This document shows, one piece after another, positions 6,948 to 15,037 of a stretch of 57,193 bases of DNA. Every line of letters starts with the position of its first letter. The first letter of the stretch is position 1. This DNA comes from Pseudomonas fragi. Lineage in GTDB: Bacteria > Pseudomonadota > Gammaproteobacteria > Pseudomonadales > Pseudomonadaceae. Position numbers and translations under genes: made by a program. The notes below the pieces were generated by a model that saw only the letters and a program-made list of their open reading frames with translations, did not search any database and was not told the origin of the DNA. The DNA is taken from NCBI RefSeq assembly GCF_002269505.1, contig NZ_NQKQ01000033.1:1-57193 (forward strand), written 5' to 3'.

Positions 6948-7964
6948 CTAGCGAAATTGCGCAAGGAACCGCAAGTCGTTGTCGAAGAACAGACGCAAGT
7001 CGTTCACGCCGTAACGCAGCATGGCCAGACGCTCAACGCCCATGCCGAAGGCAAAGCCCGAAAACTCTTCCGGATCGATCCCGGACATGCGCAGCACGTT
7101 CGGATGGACCATGCCGCAGCCCATGACTTCCAGCCAGCCTGTCTGCTTGCAGACACGGCAGCCTTTACCGCTGCACATCACGCATTCCATATCCACTTCA
7201 GCGGAAGGCTCGGTGAACGGGAAGTAGGATGGGCGGAAACGCACGGCCAGTTCTTTTTCGAAGAACACCCGCAGGAACTCTTCGATGGTCCCTTTCAGGT
7301 CCGCGAAGTTGATATCGCGATCGACCAGCAGGCCTTCTACCTGGTGGAACATCGGCGAATGGGTGATATCGGAGTCGCTACGATACACACGGCCCGGGCA
7401 GACAATGCGGATCGGCGGCTGCTTGGATTCCATGGTGCGGACCTGTACCGGCGAGGTATGGGTGCGCAACAACATGTTGGCATTGAAATAGAAGGTGTCA
7501 TGCATCGACCGGGCCGGGTGATGGCCTGGGATGTTGAGCGCCTCGAAGTTGTGATAGTCGTCTTCGACCTCAGGGCCTTCGGCGATGCCGTAGCCAATGT
7601 GGGTAAAGAACTGTTCGATACGTTCCAGAGTCCGGGTTACCGGATGCAGACCGCCAGAGGTCTGGCCACGGCCAGGCAGGGTCACGTCAATGGACTCGGC
7701 AGACAGTTTGGCGGCTAGATCAGCCTCTTCAAACAGTGCCTTGCGCGCATTGAGAACCTCTGTGACACGTTCCTTGGCAACGTTGATCAGAGCACCCACC
7801 TGCGGACGCTCTTCTGCCGGCAGATTGCCCAGGGTCTTCATCACCTGAGTCAATTCACCCTTTTTGCCAAGGTATTGAACCCGGATTTGCTCCAGGGCAT
7901 TGATATCTTCAGCGCTTTGCACAGCCTCTAGTGCTTGAGAGACCAGCGCATCCAGGTTTTCCAT
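6948..7964 (-). CDS. pheS: Phenylalanine-tRNA ligase alpha subunit
   Basis: A 338-residue class II synthetase subunit that charges tRNA(Phe) in the cytoplasm. The N-terminal coiled coil (1-85) binds the tRNA. Motif 2 appears as RIVCPGRVYRSD...THSPMFHQVEGL, and motif 3 as GFAFGMGVERLAMLRYG near the C-terminus. A CTGGAG ribosome site precedes the ATG and itself follows a strong terminator-like hairpin (7983-8018), suggesting transcription into pheST is controlled there. Confidence 0.97.
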   Translation of the reverse strand: MENLDALVSQALEAVQSAEDINALEQIRVQYLGKKGELTQVMKTLGNLPAEERPQVGALINVAKERVTEVLNARKALFEEADLAAKLSAESIDVTLPGRGQTSGGLHPVTRTLERIEQFFTHIGYGIAEGPEVEDDYHNFEALNIPGHHPARSMHDTFYFNANMLLRTHTSPVQVRTMESKQPPIRIVCPGRVYRSDSDITHSPMFHQVEGLLVDRDINFADLKGTIEEFLRVFFEKELAVRFRPSYFPFTEPSAEVDMECVMCSGKGCRVCKQTGWLEVMGCGMVHPNVLRMSGIDPEEFSGFAFGMGVERLAMLRYGVNDLRLFFDNDLRFLAQFR

Positions 7965-7982
7965 GTACAGACTCCAGATACA

Positions 7983-8018
7983 AAATAGGGGAAGAGCTTG
8001 AAGGCTCTTCCCCTATTT
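7983..8018 (-). terminator. Terminator/attenuator directly before pheS
   Basis: AAATAGGGGAAGAGC (7983-7997) and GCTCTTCCCCTATTT (8004-8018) form a perfect 15-bp stem with a six-base loop. On the minus strand it lies between rplT and pheS and runs into TTTTG just before the pheS ribosome site. It must be read through for pheST expression from upstream promoters. In E. coli the same gap holds the pheM-encoded attenuator, but no Phe-rich leader peptide is visible here. Confidence 0.75.
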
Positions 8019-8029
8019 AAGACGTTTAG

Positions 8030-8059
8030 CACCTGGGCTCACACAGGCAAGCCCAGGTG
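8030..8059 (-). promoter_or_regulatory. Second hairpin in the rplT-pheS gap
   Basis: CACCTGGGCT and AGCCCAGGTG pair perfectly over 10 bp with a ten-base loop, 12 bases upstream of the terminator hairpin in the direction of transcription. No U tract follows, so it is more likely a processing or pause element than a terminator. Mutual exclusion with the second hairpin is not evident from base pairing. Confidence 0.5.
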
Positions 8060-8073
8060 AATGTCGGGGATAC

Positions 8074-8430
8074 TTAAGCCAAGGTGGCTTTAGCTTTCTC
8101 GACAATCGCAGCAAACGCCGCTTTTTCGTTCACTGCCAGATCAGACAGAACCTTACGGTCGATCTCAATGGAAGCTTTTTTCAGGCCGGCGATGAAACGG
8201 CTGTAAGACAGACCGTTGATACGTGCACCAGCGTTGATACGAGCGATCCACAGAGCGCGGAACTGACGTTTTTTCTGACGACGGTCACGGTAGGCGTATT
8301 GGCCTGCCTTGATTACCGCTTGCTTGGCAACACGGAATACGCGTGAGCGTGCGCCGTAGTAGCCTTTAGCCAGTTTCAGAATTTTTTTGTGACGTTTACG
8401 GGCGACAACGCCACGCTTTACACGAGCCAT
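8074..8430 (-). CDS. rplT: Large ribosomal subunit protein bL20
   Basis: 118 residues starting MARVKRGVVARKRHKKILKLAKG, the highly basic N-terminal extension that threads into 23S rRNA, followed by the globular domain with RDRRQKKRQFRALWIARINAGARINGLSYS. Needed for early 50S assembly. In E. coli L20 also represses translation of rpmI-rplT by binding their mRNA. The cluster order infC-rpmI-rplT is preserved here, so similar feedback is plausible. Confidence 0.98.
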   Translation of the reverse strand: MARVKRGVVARKRHKKILKLAKGYYGARSRVFRVAKQAVIKAGQYAYRDRRQKKRQFRALWIARINAGARINGLSYSRFIAGLKKASIEIDRKVLSDLAVNEKAAFAAIVEKAKATLA

Positions 8431-8458
8431 GAGTTACTTCCTCTATTCTTGACCGAAA

Positions 8459-8653
8459 TTAGCAAAGGCGCAGCATGCGCTTCACTTTTGCCACGTCAGA
8501 CGGATGCAGCAAGCTGCTACCGCGCAATTGACGCTTACGCTTAGTCGACATTTTGGTCAGGATGTGGCTCTTGAAAGCGTGCTTGTGCTTGATGCCGTTA
8601 GCAGTTTTCAGAAACCGCTTAGCAGCACCACTCTTAGTTTTCATCTTTGGCAT
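8459..8653 (-). CDS. rpmI: Large ribosomal subunit protein bL35
   Basis: 64 residues, MPKMKTKSGAAKRFLKTANG and HILTKMSTKRKRQLRG, the complete bL35 signature and length. A basic 50S protein of the translation operon, 28 bases upstream of rplT in the same direction and 59 bases downstream of infC. Confidence 0.98.
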   Translation of the reverse strand: MPKMKTKSGAAKRFLKTANGIKHKHAFKSHILTKMSTKRKRQLRGSSLLHPSDVAKVKRMLRLC

Positions 8654-8712
8654 GTTCGGTACTCCGCATTCAGTTGATAAACATAATCAAAAGGCCTGCC
8701 GTGCCCTAGTGA

Positions 8713-9264
8713 TTACTTCTTCTTTTTCGGGGCGATGACCATAATCAGTTGGCGTCCTTCCATCTTAGGATGCTGTTCGACGGTCCCGTATTCAGCAAGG
8801 TCAGCTTCAACCCGCTTCAACAGTTCCATACCCAGCTCCTGGTGGGCCATCTCACGGCCGCGGAATCGTAACGATACCTTGGCCCTGTCCCCATCACTCA
8901 GGAAACGTACCAGGTTGCGCAGTTTTACCTGGTAATCCCCTTCCTCCGTCCCTGGACGAAACTTGATTTCTTTAACCTGAATCTGTTTCTGGTTTTTCTT
9001 TGCAGCAGCAACCTGTTTCTTCTTTTCGAAGATAGATTTGCCGTAGTCCATCAGCTTGCAAACTGGGGGTACTGCATCAGCGGAAATTTCCACCAAATCC
9101 AGTTTGGCCTCTTCAGCTTTAAGAAGCGCGTCTTCAATTGACACAATCCCAAGCTGCTCGCCTTCAGCCCCAATTAACCGAACCTCGCGTGCAGAGATAT
9201 TCTCGTTGATCGGGGCTTTCGGTGCAGCTCGTTTATCTTGTCTCATTTCACGCTTAATAATAAT
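8713..9264 (-). CDS. infC: Translation initiation factor IF-3, AUU start
   Basis: IF-3 binds the 30S subunit, blocks 50S joining and checks the start codon. The N-domain runs from NENISAREVRLIGAEGEQLG. The linker is the Lys-rich FEKKKQVAAAKKNQKQ, and the C-domain has KEIKFRPGTEEGDYQVKLRNLVRFL. The first ATG (9246) would give 177 residues. The frame continues upstream through AAG CGT GAA to three consecutive ATT codons (9264-9256) behind GGAG, so the true start is almost certainly ATT, as in IF-3 genes generally, giving about 181-183 residues. The first ATT overlaps the thrS stop by one base. The rare start makes IF-3 limit its own synthesis. Confidence 0.93.
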   Translation of the reverse strand: MIIKREMRQDKRAAPKAPINENISAREVRLIGAEGEQLGIVSIEDALLKAEEAKLDLVEISADAVPPVCKLMDYGKSIFEKKKQVAAAKKNQKQIQVKEIKFRPGTEEGDYQVKLRNLVRFLSDGDRAKVSLRFRGREMAHQELGMELLKRVEADLAEYGTVEQHPKMEGRQLIMVIAPKKKK

Positions 9265-11186
9265 TACTCCGAATCATGGCGACCACGCCGGGAAACCGCT
9301 TGTGCGAGGAATTCAGCGAATTGCGCGACGGGCATCGAGCCCAGGTCAGCACCTTCACGTGTACGCACAGCGACAGTCTGCATCTCGACTTCCCGATCTC
9401 CGATAACCAAGAGATAAGGAACCTTGAGCAAAGTATGCTCGCGGATTTTAAAGCCGATCTTTTCATTTCTCAAGTCAGACTTGGCACGAAATCCGCTCTG
9501 ATTGAGAGTTTTTTCAACTTCTGCAGCAAAATCTGCCTGTTTGTCAGTGATATTCATGATCACTGCCTGAGTCGGCGCTAGCCACGCAGGGAACGCACCT
9601 TCGTAATGCTCAATCAGAATTCCGATGAAGCGTTCGAACGATCCGAGGATCGCACGGTGCAGCATAACGGGTTGCTTGCGACTGTTGTCTTCAGACACAT
9701 ATTCTGCGCCAAGACGGATCGGCAGGTTGAAATCGAGCTGCAGGGTACCACATTGCCAGACACGACCCAGACAATCTTTCAGAGAAAATTCAATCTTGGG
9801 CCCGTAAAAGGCACCCTCGCCCGGCTGCAAATCATAAGCCAGGCCAGCGCTATCAAGGGCTGAAGCCAGTGCGCTTTCAGCGCGATCCCACAGCTCATCA
9901 GAACCAACGCGCTTTTCAGGACGCGTCGACAGCTTGAGTTCAATGTCCTTGAACCCGAAGTCTGCGTACACATCCAGCGTCAGCTTGATAAAGGCAGCAG
10001 ACTCGGCCTGCATCTGCTCTTCAGTGCAGAAAATATGCGCATCGTCCTGCGTAAAGCCTCGAACACGCATGATGCCGTGCAAGGCACCCGACGGCTCATT
10101 ACGATGGCAAGCGCCAAATTCTGCCAGACGCAGTGGCAGCTCACGGTAGCTTTTCAGGCCCTGATTGAACACTTGCACGTGGCAAGGGCAGTTCATCGGC
10201 TTGATCGCGTAATCGCGGCTTTCCGACTGAGTCGTAAACATGTTGTCGGCGTAGTTGGCCCAGTGCCCGGACTTTTCCCACAAGCTGCGATCTACTACCT
10301 GGGGAGTCTTGATCTCCAGATAACCGTTTTCGCGCTGCACTTTACGCATGTACTGCTCAAGCACCTGATAAAGCGTCCAGCCATTAGGGTGCCAGAACAC
10401 CATGCCCGGGGCTTCTTCCTGGGTGTGAAACAGACCAAGACGTTTGCCGATTTTACGGTGATCGCGCTTTTCAGCTTCTTCAATGCGCAGGACGTATGCC
10501 GCCAGCTGCTTTTTGTCAGCCCAAGCCGTGCCGTAGATACGCTGCAGCTGCTCGTTCTTGGCATCGCCACGCCAGTAGGCGCCCGACAGCTTGGTCAGCT
10601 TGAACGACTTCAGGAAGCGCGTGTTGGGCACGTGAGGGCCACGGCACATGTCGACGTACTCTTCATGGAAGTACAAACCCATGGCCTGTTCGTTCGGCAT
10701 GTCTTCGATCAAGCGCAGCTTGTAGTCTTCGCCACGGGAAGAAAACAGCTCAATGACTTCGGCACGCGGAGTCACTTTTTTGATGACGTCGTAGTCTTTT
10801 TCGATCAGCTGCTGCATGCGCTGCTCGATAGCGGCCATGTCATCCGGGGTGAACGGACGCTCATAGGCGATATCGTAGTAGAAGCCTTCATCGATAACCG
10901 GACCGATAACCATTTTGGCCGTCGGAAACAGCTGCTTCACCGCATGGCCGACCAGGTGGGCGCAAGAGTGACGAATGATCTCCAGCCCCTCTTCGTCCTT
11001 GGGCGTGATGATTTGCAGGGTGGCGTCGTTTTCAATCAGGTCACAGGCATCTACCAGCTTGCCGTTGACCTTGCCGGCCACGGTGGCTTTTGCCAGGCCC
11101 GCGCCAATTGAAGCGGCAACCTCGGCTACGGAGACTGGATGATCGAAAGAGCGTTGACTGCCGTCGGGAAGAGTAATAGTTGGCAT
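9264..11186 (-). CDS. thrS: Threonine-tRNA ligase
   Basis: 640 residues starting MPTITLPDGSQRSFDHPV, with an AGGAGGCGCC ribosome site before ATG 11186. An upstream in-frame start at 11219 lacks this. Domains are an N-terminal TGS (1-65), the editing domain with HSCAHLVGHAVKQLFP and its zinc-like His/Cys set, a class II core (motif 2 around RNEPSGALHGIMRVRGFTQD) and the C-terminal anticodon domain (AWLAPTQAVIMNITDKQADF). It charges tRNA(Thr) and clears mischarged Ser. First gene of the infC-rpmI-rplT-pheST-ihfA cluster. Confidence 0.97.
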   Translation of the reverse strand: MPTITLPDGSQRSFDHPVSVAEVAASIGAGLAKATVAGKVNGKLVDACDLIENDATLQIITPKDEEGLEIIRHSCAHLVGHAVKQLFPTAKMVIGPVIDEGFYYDIAYERPFTPDDMAAIEQRMQQLIEKDYDVIKKVTPRAEVIELFSSRGEDYKLRLIEDMPNEQAMGLYFHEEYVDMCRGPHVPNTRFLKSFKLTKLSGAYWRGDAKNEQLQRIYGTAWADKKQLAAYVLRIEEAEKRDHRKIGKRLGLFHTQEEAPGMVFWHPNGWTLYQVLEQYMRKVQRENGYLEIKTPQVVDRSLWEKSGHWANYADNMFTTQSESRDYAIKPMNCPCHVQVFNQGLKSYRELPLRLAEFGACHRNEPSGALHGIMRVRGFTQDDAHIFCTEEQMQAESAAFIKLTLDVYADFGFKDIELKLSTRPEKRVGSDELWDRAESALASALDSAGLAYDLQPGEGAFYGPKIEFSLKDCLGRVWQCGTLQLDFNLPIRLGAEYVSEDNSRKQPVMLHRAILGSFERFIGILIEHYEGAFPAWLAPTQAVIMNITDKQADFAAEVEKTLNQSGFRAKSDLRNEKIGFKIREHTLLKVPYLLVIGDREVEMQTVAVRTREGADLGSMPVAQFAEFLAQAVSRRGRHDSE

Positions 11187-11550
11187 GGCGCCTCCTCTCC
11201 TAGTGGTGACCCCTACCAAAGGTCACGTGGGTTGGGATGAGCCAGTACGCGATTCGGTGGTATGCCTGCCTCACAGTGGCAGGAGCCTTGCGGCCAACCG
11301 AAAACCGAACCAGAGTGACTGGAGTTCAAATCAAAAAGGTTAATGGCACTGCAGTGCGGATCAAGGAACACGCACATGCACAAAATAGCCAAGGGCGGCA
11401 TGCTAGCACAGATGGAGGGCGCCTGTTGCCCACCCTGCCCTGCATCGGCGATAAAGCGGGGTTTTTTACAAAAGGGTGAACTTGAGCTGCACTAACCTCT
11501 CAGATACTCAGTGATACACACTCGGTCTTAATGCCTACAAGGAGCATCTT
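11187..11550. other. thrS leader / divergent intergenic region
   Basis: No gene is visible in these 364 bases between divergent genes. On the minus strand it is the thrS leader. A small inverted repeat GTGACC (11205-11210) and GGTCAC (11220-11225) lies about 20 bases before the thrS ribosome site and could form a hairpin there. In E. coli thrS represses its own translation through leader structures, but tRNA-like mimicry cannot be demonstrated by eye here. An AAGGAG site for the rightward gene is at 11539-11544. Confidence 0.4.
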
Positions 11551-11853
11551 ATGCGCACGATCCGCTTACTCGCCTTCGCAGCCCCACTGGCGCTGCTGCT
11601 ACCCCTGAGCGCCCAGGCCGACAACTGGCCGGCCGGCGCCAAAAAAGACTACATGAAGGACTGCGTAGCGGCAGCCAGCCAAAGTGTTGACGCAAAAACT
11701 GCCCAGCAGCATTGCGCATGCGGCGCGGACAAACTGTCAGAGAAGTTTACGACAGCCGAGATCACACAGCTGATGAGCAAGACCACCCAGCCTAGTGCAG
11801 AGCTTCGTACCCGGGCTCTGGATGCAATTCAGGCCTGCCGGGCCAAAAAATAA
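11551..11853 (+). CDS. Small exported protein with four cysteines
   Basis: A 100-residue protein with a clear Sec signal peptide (MRTIRLLAFAAPLALLLPLSAQA, cleavage probably after Ala23), giving a mature periplasmic domain of about 77 residues. It has four cysteines (KDCVAA, HCACGAD, QACRAK), suggesting two disulphides in an all-helical fold. The ribosome site CAAGGAGC precedes ATG 11551. Function not recognised. It is conserved in appearance with small secreted proteins of pseudomonads. Confidence 0.75.
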   Translation: MRTIRLLAFAAPLALLLPLSAQADNWPAGAKKDYMKDCVAAASQSVDAKTAQQHCACGADKLSEKFTTAEITQLMSKTTQPSAELRTRALDAIQACRAKK

Positions 11854-11968
11854 CCTCTGCGTTCAAGGTCGATTTGAGCCTTGCCGGGAGTAAAAACAGC
11901 CAAAAACGCTCTTTCGCGTAAAAAATATTGATTCTCGACTGCTTTTTTTCTAACTTCCTTTAGCCCTC

Positions 11969-11991
11969 AAACCCCCATAAACCGGGGGTTT
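11969..11991 (+). terminator. Weak terminator-like hairpin
   Basis: AAACCCCC (11969-11976) and GGGGGTTT (11984-11991) form an 8-bp stem with a 7-base loop about 115 bases after the small exported-protein gene, with only three Ts after the stem. The remaining 12000-12146 holds the cold-shock gene leader. TATGAT at 12072-12077 is a candidate -10, without a convincing -35. Confidence 0.4.
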
Positions 11992-12146
11992 CGAGCGTTT
12001 CGAAGAGCAGAAGGGCGTTAACATTGCAGCATTCTGTAGCTCAGGGGGGCTCCCAAAGCGCACATTTCGACTATGATACCTCGGTGTGCCCAGTTGGCCT
12101 GAGCAGCACAGTACTACTGAAAATATAAGTTTCTTGGAGATACACC

Positions 12147-12359
12147 ATGTCTAATCGCCAAACCGGCACCGTAAAATGGTTCAACGATGAAAAAGGCTTC
12201 GGCTTCATCACTCCTCAAGGTGGCGGTGACGACCTGTTCGTACACTTCAAAGCTATCGAAAGCGACGGTTTCAAAAGCCTGAAAGAAGGCCAAACCGTTT
12301 CCTTCGTGGCTGAGAAAGGCCAAAAGGGTATGCAAGCTGCACAGGTTCGTCCGGAGTAA
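12147..12359 (+). CDS. Cold-shock protein, CspA family
   Basis: 70 residues, the full length of a single cold-shock domain. RNA-binding motifs are RNP1 (KGFGFI) and RNP2 (DLFVHF), with the typical start TGTVKWFNDEKG. It acts as an RNA chaperone or antiterminator in the cytoplasm. It has a TTGGAGA ribosome site and probably a long 5' leader, as usual for cold-induced members of the family. The sequence is close to the CapB/CspD-annotated proteins of pseudomonads, and I cannot decide which paralogue it is. Confidence 0.93.
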   Translation: MSNRQTGTVKWFNDEKGFGFITPQGGGDDLFVHFKAIESDGFKSLKEGQTVSFVAEKGQKGMQAAQVRPE

Positions 12360-12372
12360 ATCTCCCTCGAAC

Positions 12373-12405
12373 AAAAAAACCCCGTCCATGTGACGGGGTT
12401 TTTTA
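12373..12405 (+). terminator. Rho-independent terminator of the cold-shock gene
   Basis: AAAAACCCCGTC and GACGGGGTTTTT pair over 12 bases around a short CATGT-type loop and end in a run of six T, 14 bases after the cold-shock stop. The complementary A run means it could also stop transcription arriving from the leftward gene at 12430-12738. Confidence 0.85.
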
Positions 12406-12429
12406 TGCCTGATGCAATATCAGGCCAGG

Positions 12430-12738
12430 TTAGCCGCAGTTAACCCGGGTAATGATGCCAGAGTCGTCTGCATTGAGATTGAGACGGTCAGAGCGGTACT
12501 CAAGCGTCATCACGTCATGCGGCATCAAAATACGTGCGTTCTGCGCACCAGCCTTGATACGGGCCTGCTCCAAAAGCTGCGCCGAAGCTTTTTGACCGAC
12601 TGCAAATGCTGCTGATTTAGCATCGCAACGGCTATGCCCTGCGTCAGCAACAGGCTCCTTGACCGAACTTGCGGTGCTGCACCCGGACAGCGCCAAGACC
12701 GCCAACAACGAACCCAATGACACTAGCTTCCAAGACAT
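12430..12738 (-). CDS. I78-family peptidase inhibitor lipoprotein
   Basis: A 102-residue lipoprotein. A signal peptide with lipobox LALSGC places the acylated Cys at residue 20. The mature part has the I78 inhibitor pattern: CDAKSAAFAVGQKAS, a helix with ARIKAGAQNARIL, then MTLEYRSDRLNLNADDSGIITRVNCG, with two cysteines likely forming the family disulphide. Family members inhibit serine peptidases of the subtilisin/chymotrypsin type. Anchored in a membrane facing the periplasm, it may guard against endogenous or foreign proteases. An AAGGAGGC ribosome site precedes the ATG. Confidence 0.82.
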   Translation of the reverse strand: MSWKLVSLGSLLAVLALSGCSTASSVKEPVADAGHSRCDAKSAAFAVGQKASAQLLEQARIKAGAQNARILMPHDVMTLEYRSDRLNLNADDSGIITRVNCG

Positions 12739-12898
12739 GAAGCCTCCTTAAGATGAATAGTCTGAACCCTTGCGACAGCTTTTTCGCACATAGGTTGCAT
12801 GGCGCCTGATAGCGCCCCCCTGATTGGCCAGCCCCGGCAAGTGTGCCCGAGCCGGTTTTTACCGTACGCCCACAATCATTGCCAAATATGTGTTGGCA

Positions 12899-13204
12899 TT
12901 AGTAAACATCAATGTAATCGAACGGCGGATTGGGCCAGTTGTCCTTGAGGGCATTGAAAATCTGCATGACCCAGACCTCGTCGCTTGCTGCAACTTTTCC
13001 GACATAGCCAGAACCTGCCGCCCAAGTCTCCAGCCTGAACAGCAGACCGTCGGTATCGACGCCTCCTACAACTCCCGAAGAAATATAGGCAACACCCGTT
13101 TTGGTCACGCGCAACTGGGTATGAACATCGTCACTGGCCGAGGCCAGCAACTGACGCACAGCGCCAAGAGTAAAGCCCTCAGGGTTGCTTAGATCAATTT
13201 GCAT
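12899..13204 (-). CDS. Conserved hypothetical protein
   Basis: A 101-residue soluble protein starting MQIDLSNPEGFTLGAVRQLLAS and ending PPFDYIDVY. ATG 13204 is preferred. A GTG three codons upstream lies only two bases after the AGGAG ribosome site. The order is a helix, two beta hairpins (LRVTKTGVAYIS, LLFRLETWAAGSGYVG), then an amphipathic helix. It looks like a small conserved Pseudomonas protein without an assigned function. It stands alone, convergent with nothing nearby. Confidence 0.75.
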   Translation of the reverse strand: MQIDLSNPEGFTLGAVRQLLASASDDVHTQLRVTKTGVAYISSGVVGGVDTDGLLFRLETWAAGSGYVGKVAASDEVWVMQIFNALKDNWPNPPFDYIDVY

Positions 13205-13364
13205 GGCCCGCACCGCTCCTAAAAAAGTGCAAGTGTGGCACGCGGCCAGGGGGTCATGGGCATTGGGACGTGCATAAAAGCAATATTTACTTCGCTCTGT
13301 TCATAGCGAAACGGCGACTTTTTGCTAAAATCGCCTTTTCACGCCCCTTTCCCATGAGCACCCC

Positions 13365-13565
13365 ATGACAACAGTCAGCATCGATGCAGATATCAAGGCC
13401 AAGTGGCATCAAGGACAATGCTCATACAGCCCTGGCAGCCCTGAAGAGCTGGCCATTATCGGCATCGACCTTTTGGTCAGAGAGCTGGGCACCGAAGCAG
13501 CCCGCGCGTTTGTCAGCCAGGTGTTCGAAAAGTACAAACAGACCGAACCTGCCAGGCTGACATAA
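13365..13565 (+). CDS. Small conserved hypothetical protein
   Basis: A 66-residue soluble, mostly helical protein, MTTVSIDADIKAKWHQGQ...LAIIGIDLLVRELGTEAARAFVSQVF. There is no clear Shine-Dalgarno before ATG 13365, and the preceding bases include another ATG at 13354 that opens only a three-codon frame. No family recognised. Its length, codon pattern and lack of an overlapping alternative support it as a gene. Confidence 0.65.
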   Translation: MTTVSIDADIKAKWHQGQCSYSPGSPEELAIIGIDLLVRELGTEAARAFVSQVFEKYKQTEPARLT

Positions 13566-13582
13566 CGGCGCGTCGCCTCAAC

Positions 13583-14611
13583 TCACTTCAGCCGGCCCAG
13601 ACGCGCGGTGAGCAAGTCGAAAAAGCCCTGCGCGTCGCCATTTTCGACCCAAAAGGCATTTTTGGGCTGGTTCAACGTGTTGTACCAGTCCGGGATGGTC
13701 TGGCCAAAGGTCGGCCCTTCGCGAGTATCAACGACCAGGTTGACTTCGCGCCCGGAAAACAACGCCGGATTGAGTAAGTAGGCAATCACACTGGCATCGT
13801 GAACAGGGCCGCCAGGCAATCCGTAGTGCGCCATGTCGCCTTTGACATACTCATTGAGAATATCGCCCACCAGTTTCCCGGCCGTATTGCCCAGCGAAGC
13901 GATCTGCTTCAGACGCGCCTCGCTGGTGAGGATCTTGTGAGTCACATCCAGTGGCACATAGGTCAGTTTTACCCCGCTCTTCAACACCACATCCGCCGCA
14001 TGCGGATCCGCATAAAGGTTGAACTCGGCGACCGGAGTGATATTGCCACCATTGAAATGGGCACCGCCCATGACCACGACTTCCTTGATCCCCTGGGTGA
14101 TTTCAGGGGCCTGAATCAAGGCCAGGGCCAGGTTTGTCTGCGGGCCGAGCATGGCAATGGTCACGCTGCCAGGCTTGGCTGCACGCAAAGTATCAATCAG
14201 ATAATTGACCGCATTGCCGGTTTCGAGCCCTTTGGCAGGCTCATGCACAGGCACCCCTGTGACGCCTTCCTGGCCGTGGATATTCTCGGCGTAAATCGGC
14301 GTGCGCACCAATGGCTTGGGCGCCCCGGCATACACCGGTACGTCTTCGCGCCCCGCCCACTCCCGGGCCAGCCGGGCATTGCGCGAGGTCTTGTCGAGTC
14401 GCACGTTGCCCGCCACGGTGGTAATGGCGCGCACCTGCAATTGCTCGGGTGAGGCCAGTGCCAGCAGCAGAGCGACCACATCATCGGCGCCCGGGTCCGT
14501 GTCGATGATCAAATCGATCTTGTCGGCAGCTTGAACACTCGACATGGTGATGGCGGACACGAACAAGACACTCCTGATCAATGGCTGAAAAATCCGGGTA
14601 AAACGTGGCAT
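13583..14611 (-). CDS. Exported nucleoside hydrolase (IunH family)
   Basis: 342 residues with an N-terminal signal peptide (about residues 1-28, ending SSVQAAD), so it is probably periplasmic. The calcium- and ribose-binding signature appears as IIDTDPGADDVVALLLA at about residues 34-50. VYAGAPKPL and the later HDASVIAYLL segment fit the active-site pocket. Family enzymes split ribonucleosides to ribose plus base. It is the last gene of the rbs run, so external nucleosides may be cleaved in the periplasm and the ribose imported by RbsABC and phosphorylated by RbsK. Base preference cannot be read from sequence. Confidence 0.88.
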   Translation of the reverse strand: MPRFTRIFQPLIRSVLFVSAITMSSVQAADKIDLIIDTDPGADDVVALLLALASPEQLQVRAITTVAGNVRLDKTSRNARLAREWAGREDVPVYAGAPKPLVRTPIYAENIHGQEGVTGVPVHEPAKGLETGNAVNYLIDTLRAAKPGSVTIAMLGPQTNLALALIQAPEITQGIKEVVVMGGAHFNGGNITPVAEFNLYADPHAADVVLKSGVKLTYVPLDVTHKILTSEARLKQIASLGNTAGKLVGDILNEYVKGDMAHYGLPGGPVHDASVIAYLLNPALFSGREVNLVVDTREGPTFGQTIPDWYNTLNQPKNAFWVENGDAQGFFDLLTARLGRLK

Positions 14612-14632
14612 GACAACTCCCTGGTTTGGTAT

Positions 14633-15037
14633 CTAAAAAGTCACGCCTGCGACCAAGGCAATGTTGCAGTACGGGCGACACTCTCCCGTACGAACAATCA
14701 CTTTTGCCTGCAGGCATAGTTCCTTGAAAGCATTATGGGTGAGCAGGCTCCTGGAGCCCAACTCGCCCTTGCCCGCCTGCTCGTCAATACATGACAACGC
14801 CGGGCATGGCGCTTGTAACAACTCCGTGGCGAGCACGTGGCTTTGCACCTGCATCTCACTGAGCAAGGTGCGCAACGTGCTGGCAACATCAGGCACACCT
14901 TGTGTCAGGGCCAGATCAATCAGTTCGATGCCCTTGGGCACCGGCAAACCGGCATCGGCAATCACCACGATGTCGCCATGCCCCAGCGACGCAACCAGCC
15001 GCGACAAGGCAATATTAAGTAACGGTGTTTTTTTCAT
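14633..15037 (-). CDS. rbsD: D-ribose pyranase
   Basis: 134 residues, the usual RbsD length. It has MKKTPLLNIALSRLVASLGHGD with the catalytic His of the GHGD motif near residue 20, DAGLPVPKG, and a C-terminal VRTGECRPYCNIALVAGV containing the conserved Tyr-x-Asn. It interconverts beta-pyranose and furanose forms so that RbsK gets its substrate. It overlaps the end of rbsK by four bases. Confidence 0.95.
   Translation of the reverse strand: MKKTPLLNIALSRLVASLGHGDIVVIADAGLPVPKGIELIDLALTQGVPDVASTLRTLLSEMQVQSHVLATELLQAPCPALSCIDEQAGKGELGSRSLLTHNAFKELCLQAKVIVRTGECRPYCNIALVAGVTF

Noticed and set aside
5464..6951. 495-codon open frame on the plus strand
   Set aside because: Entirely antisense to pheT, which has full-length homology. 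Composition (His, Gln, Ala rich) is the usual shadow of a high-GC gene.
10035..11111. 358-codon open frame on the plus strand
   Set aside because: Antisense shadow of thrS. No ribosome site, no domain.
11320..11345. T-loop-like GTTCAAATC suggesting a tRNA in the thrS leader
   Set aside because: Flanking bases do not form T or acceptor stems. No cloverleaf can be drawn.
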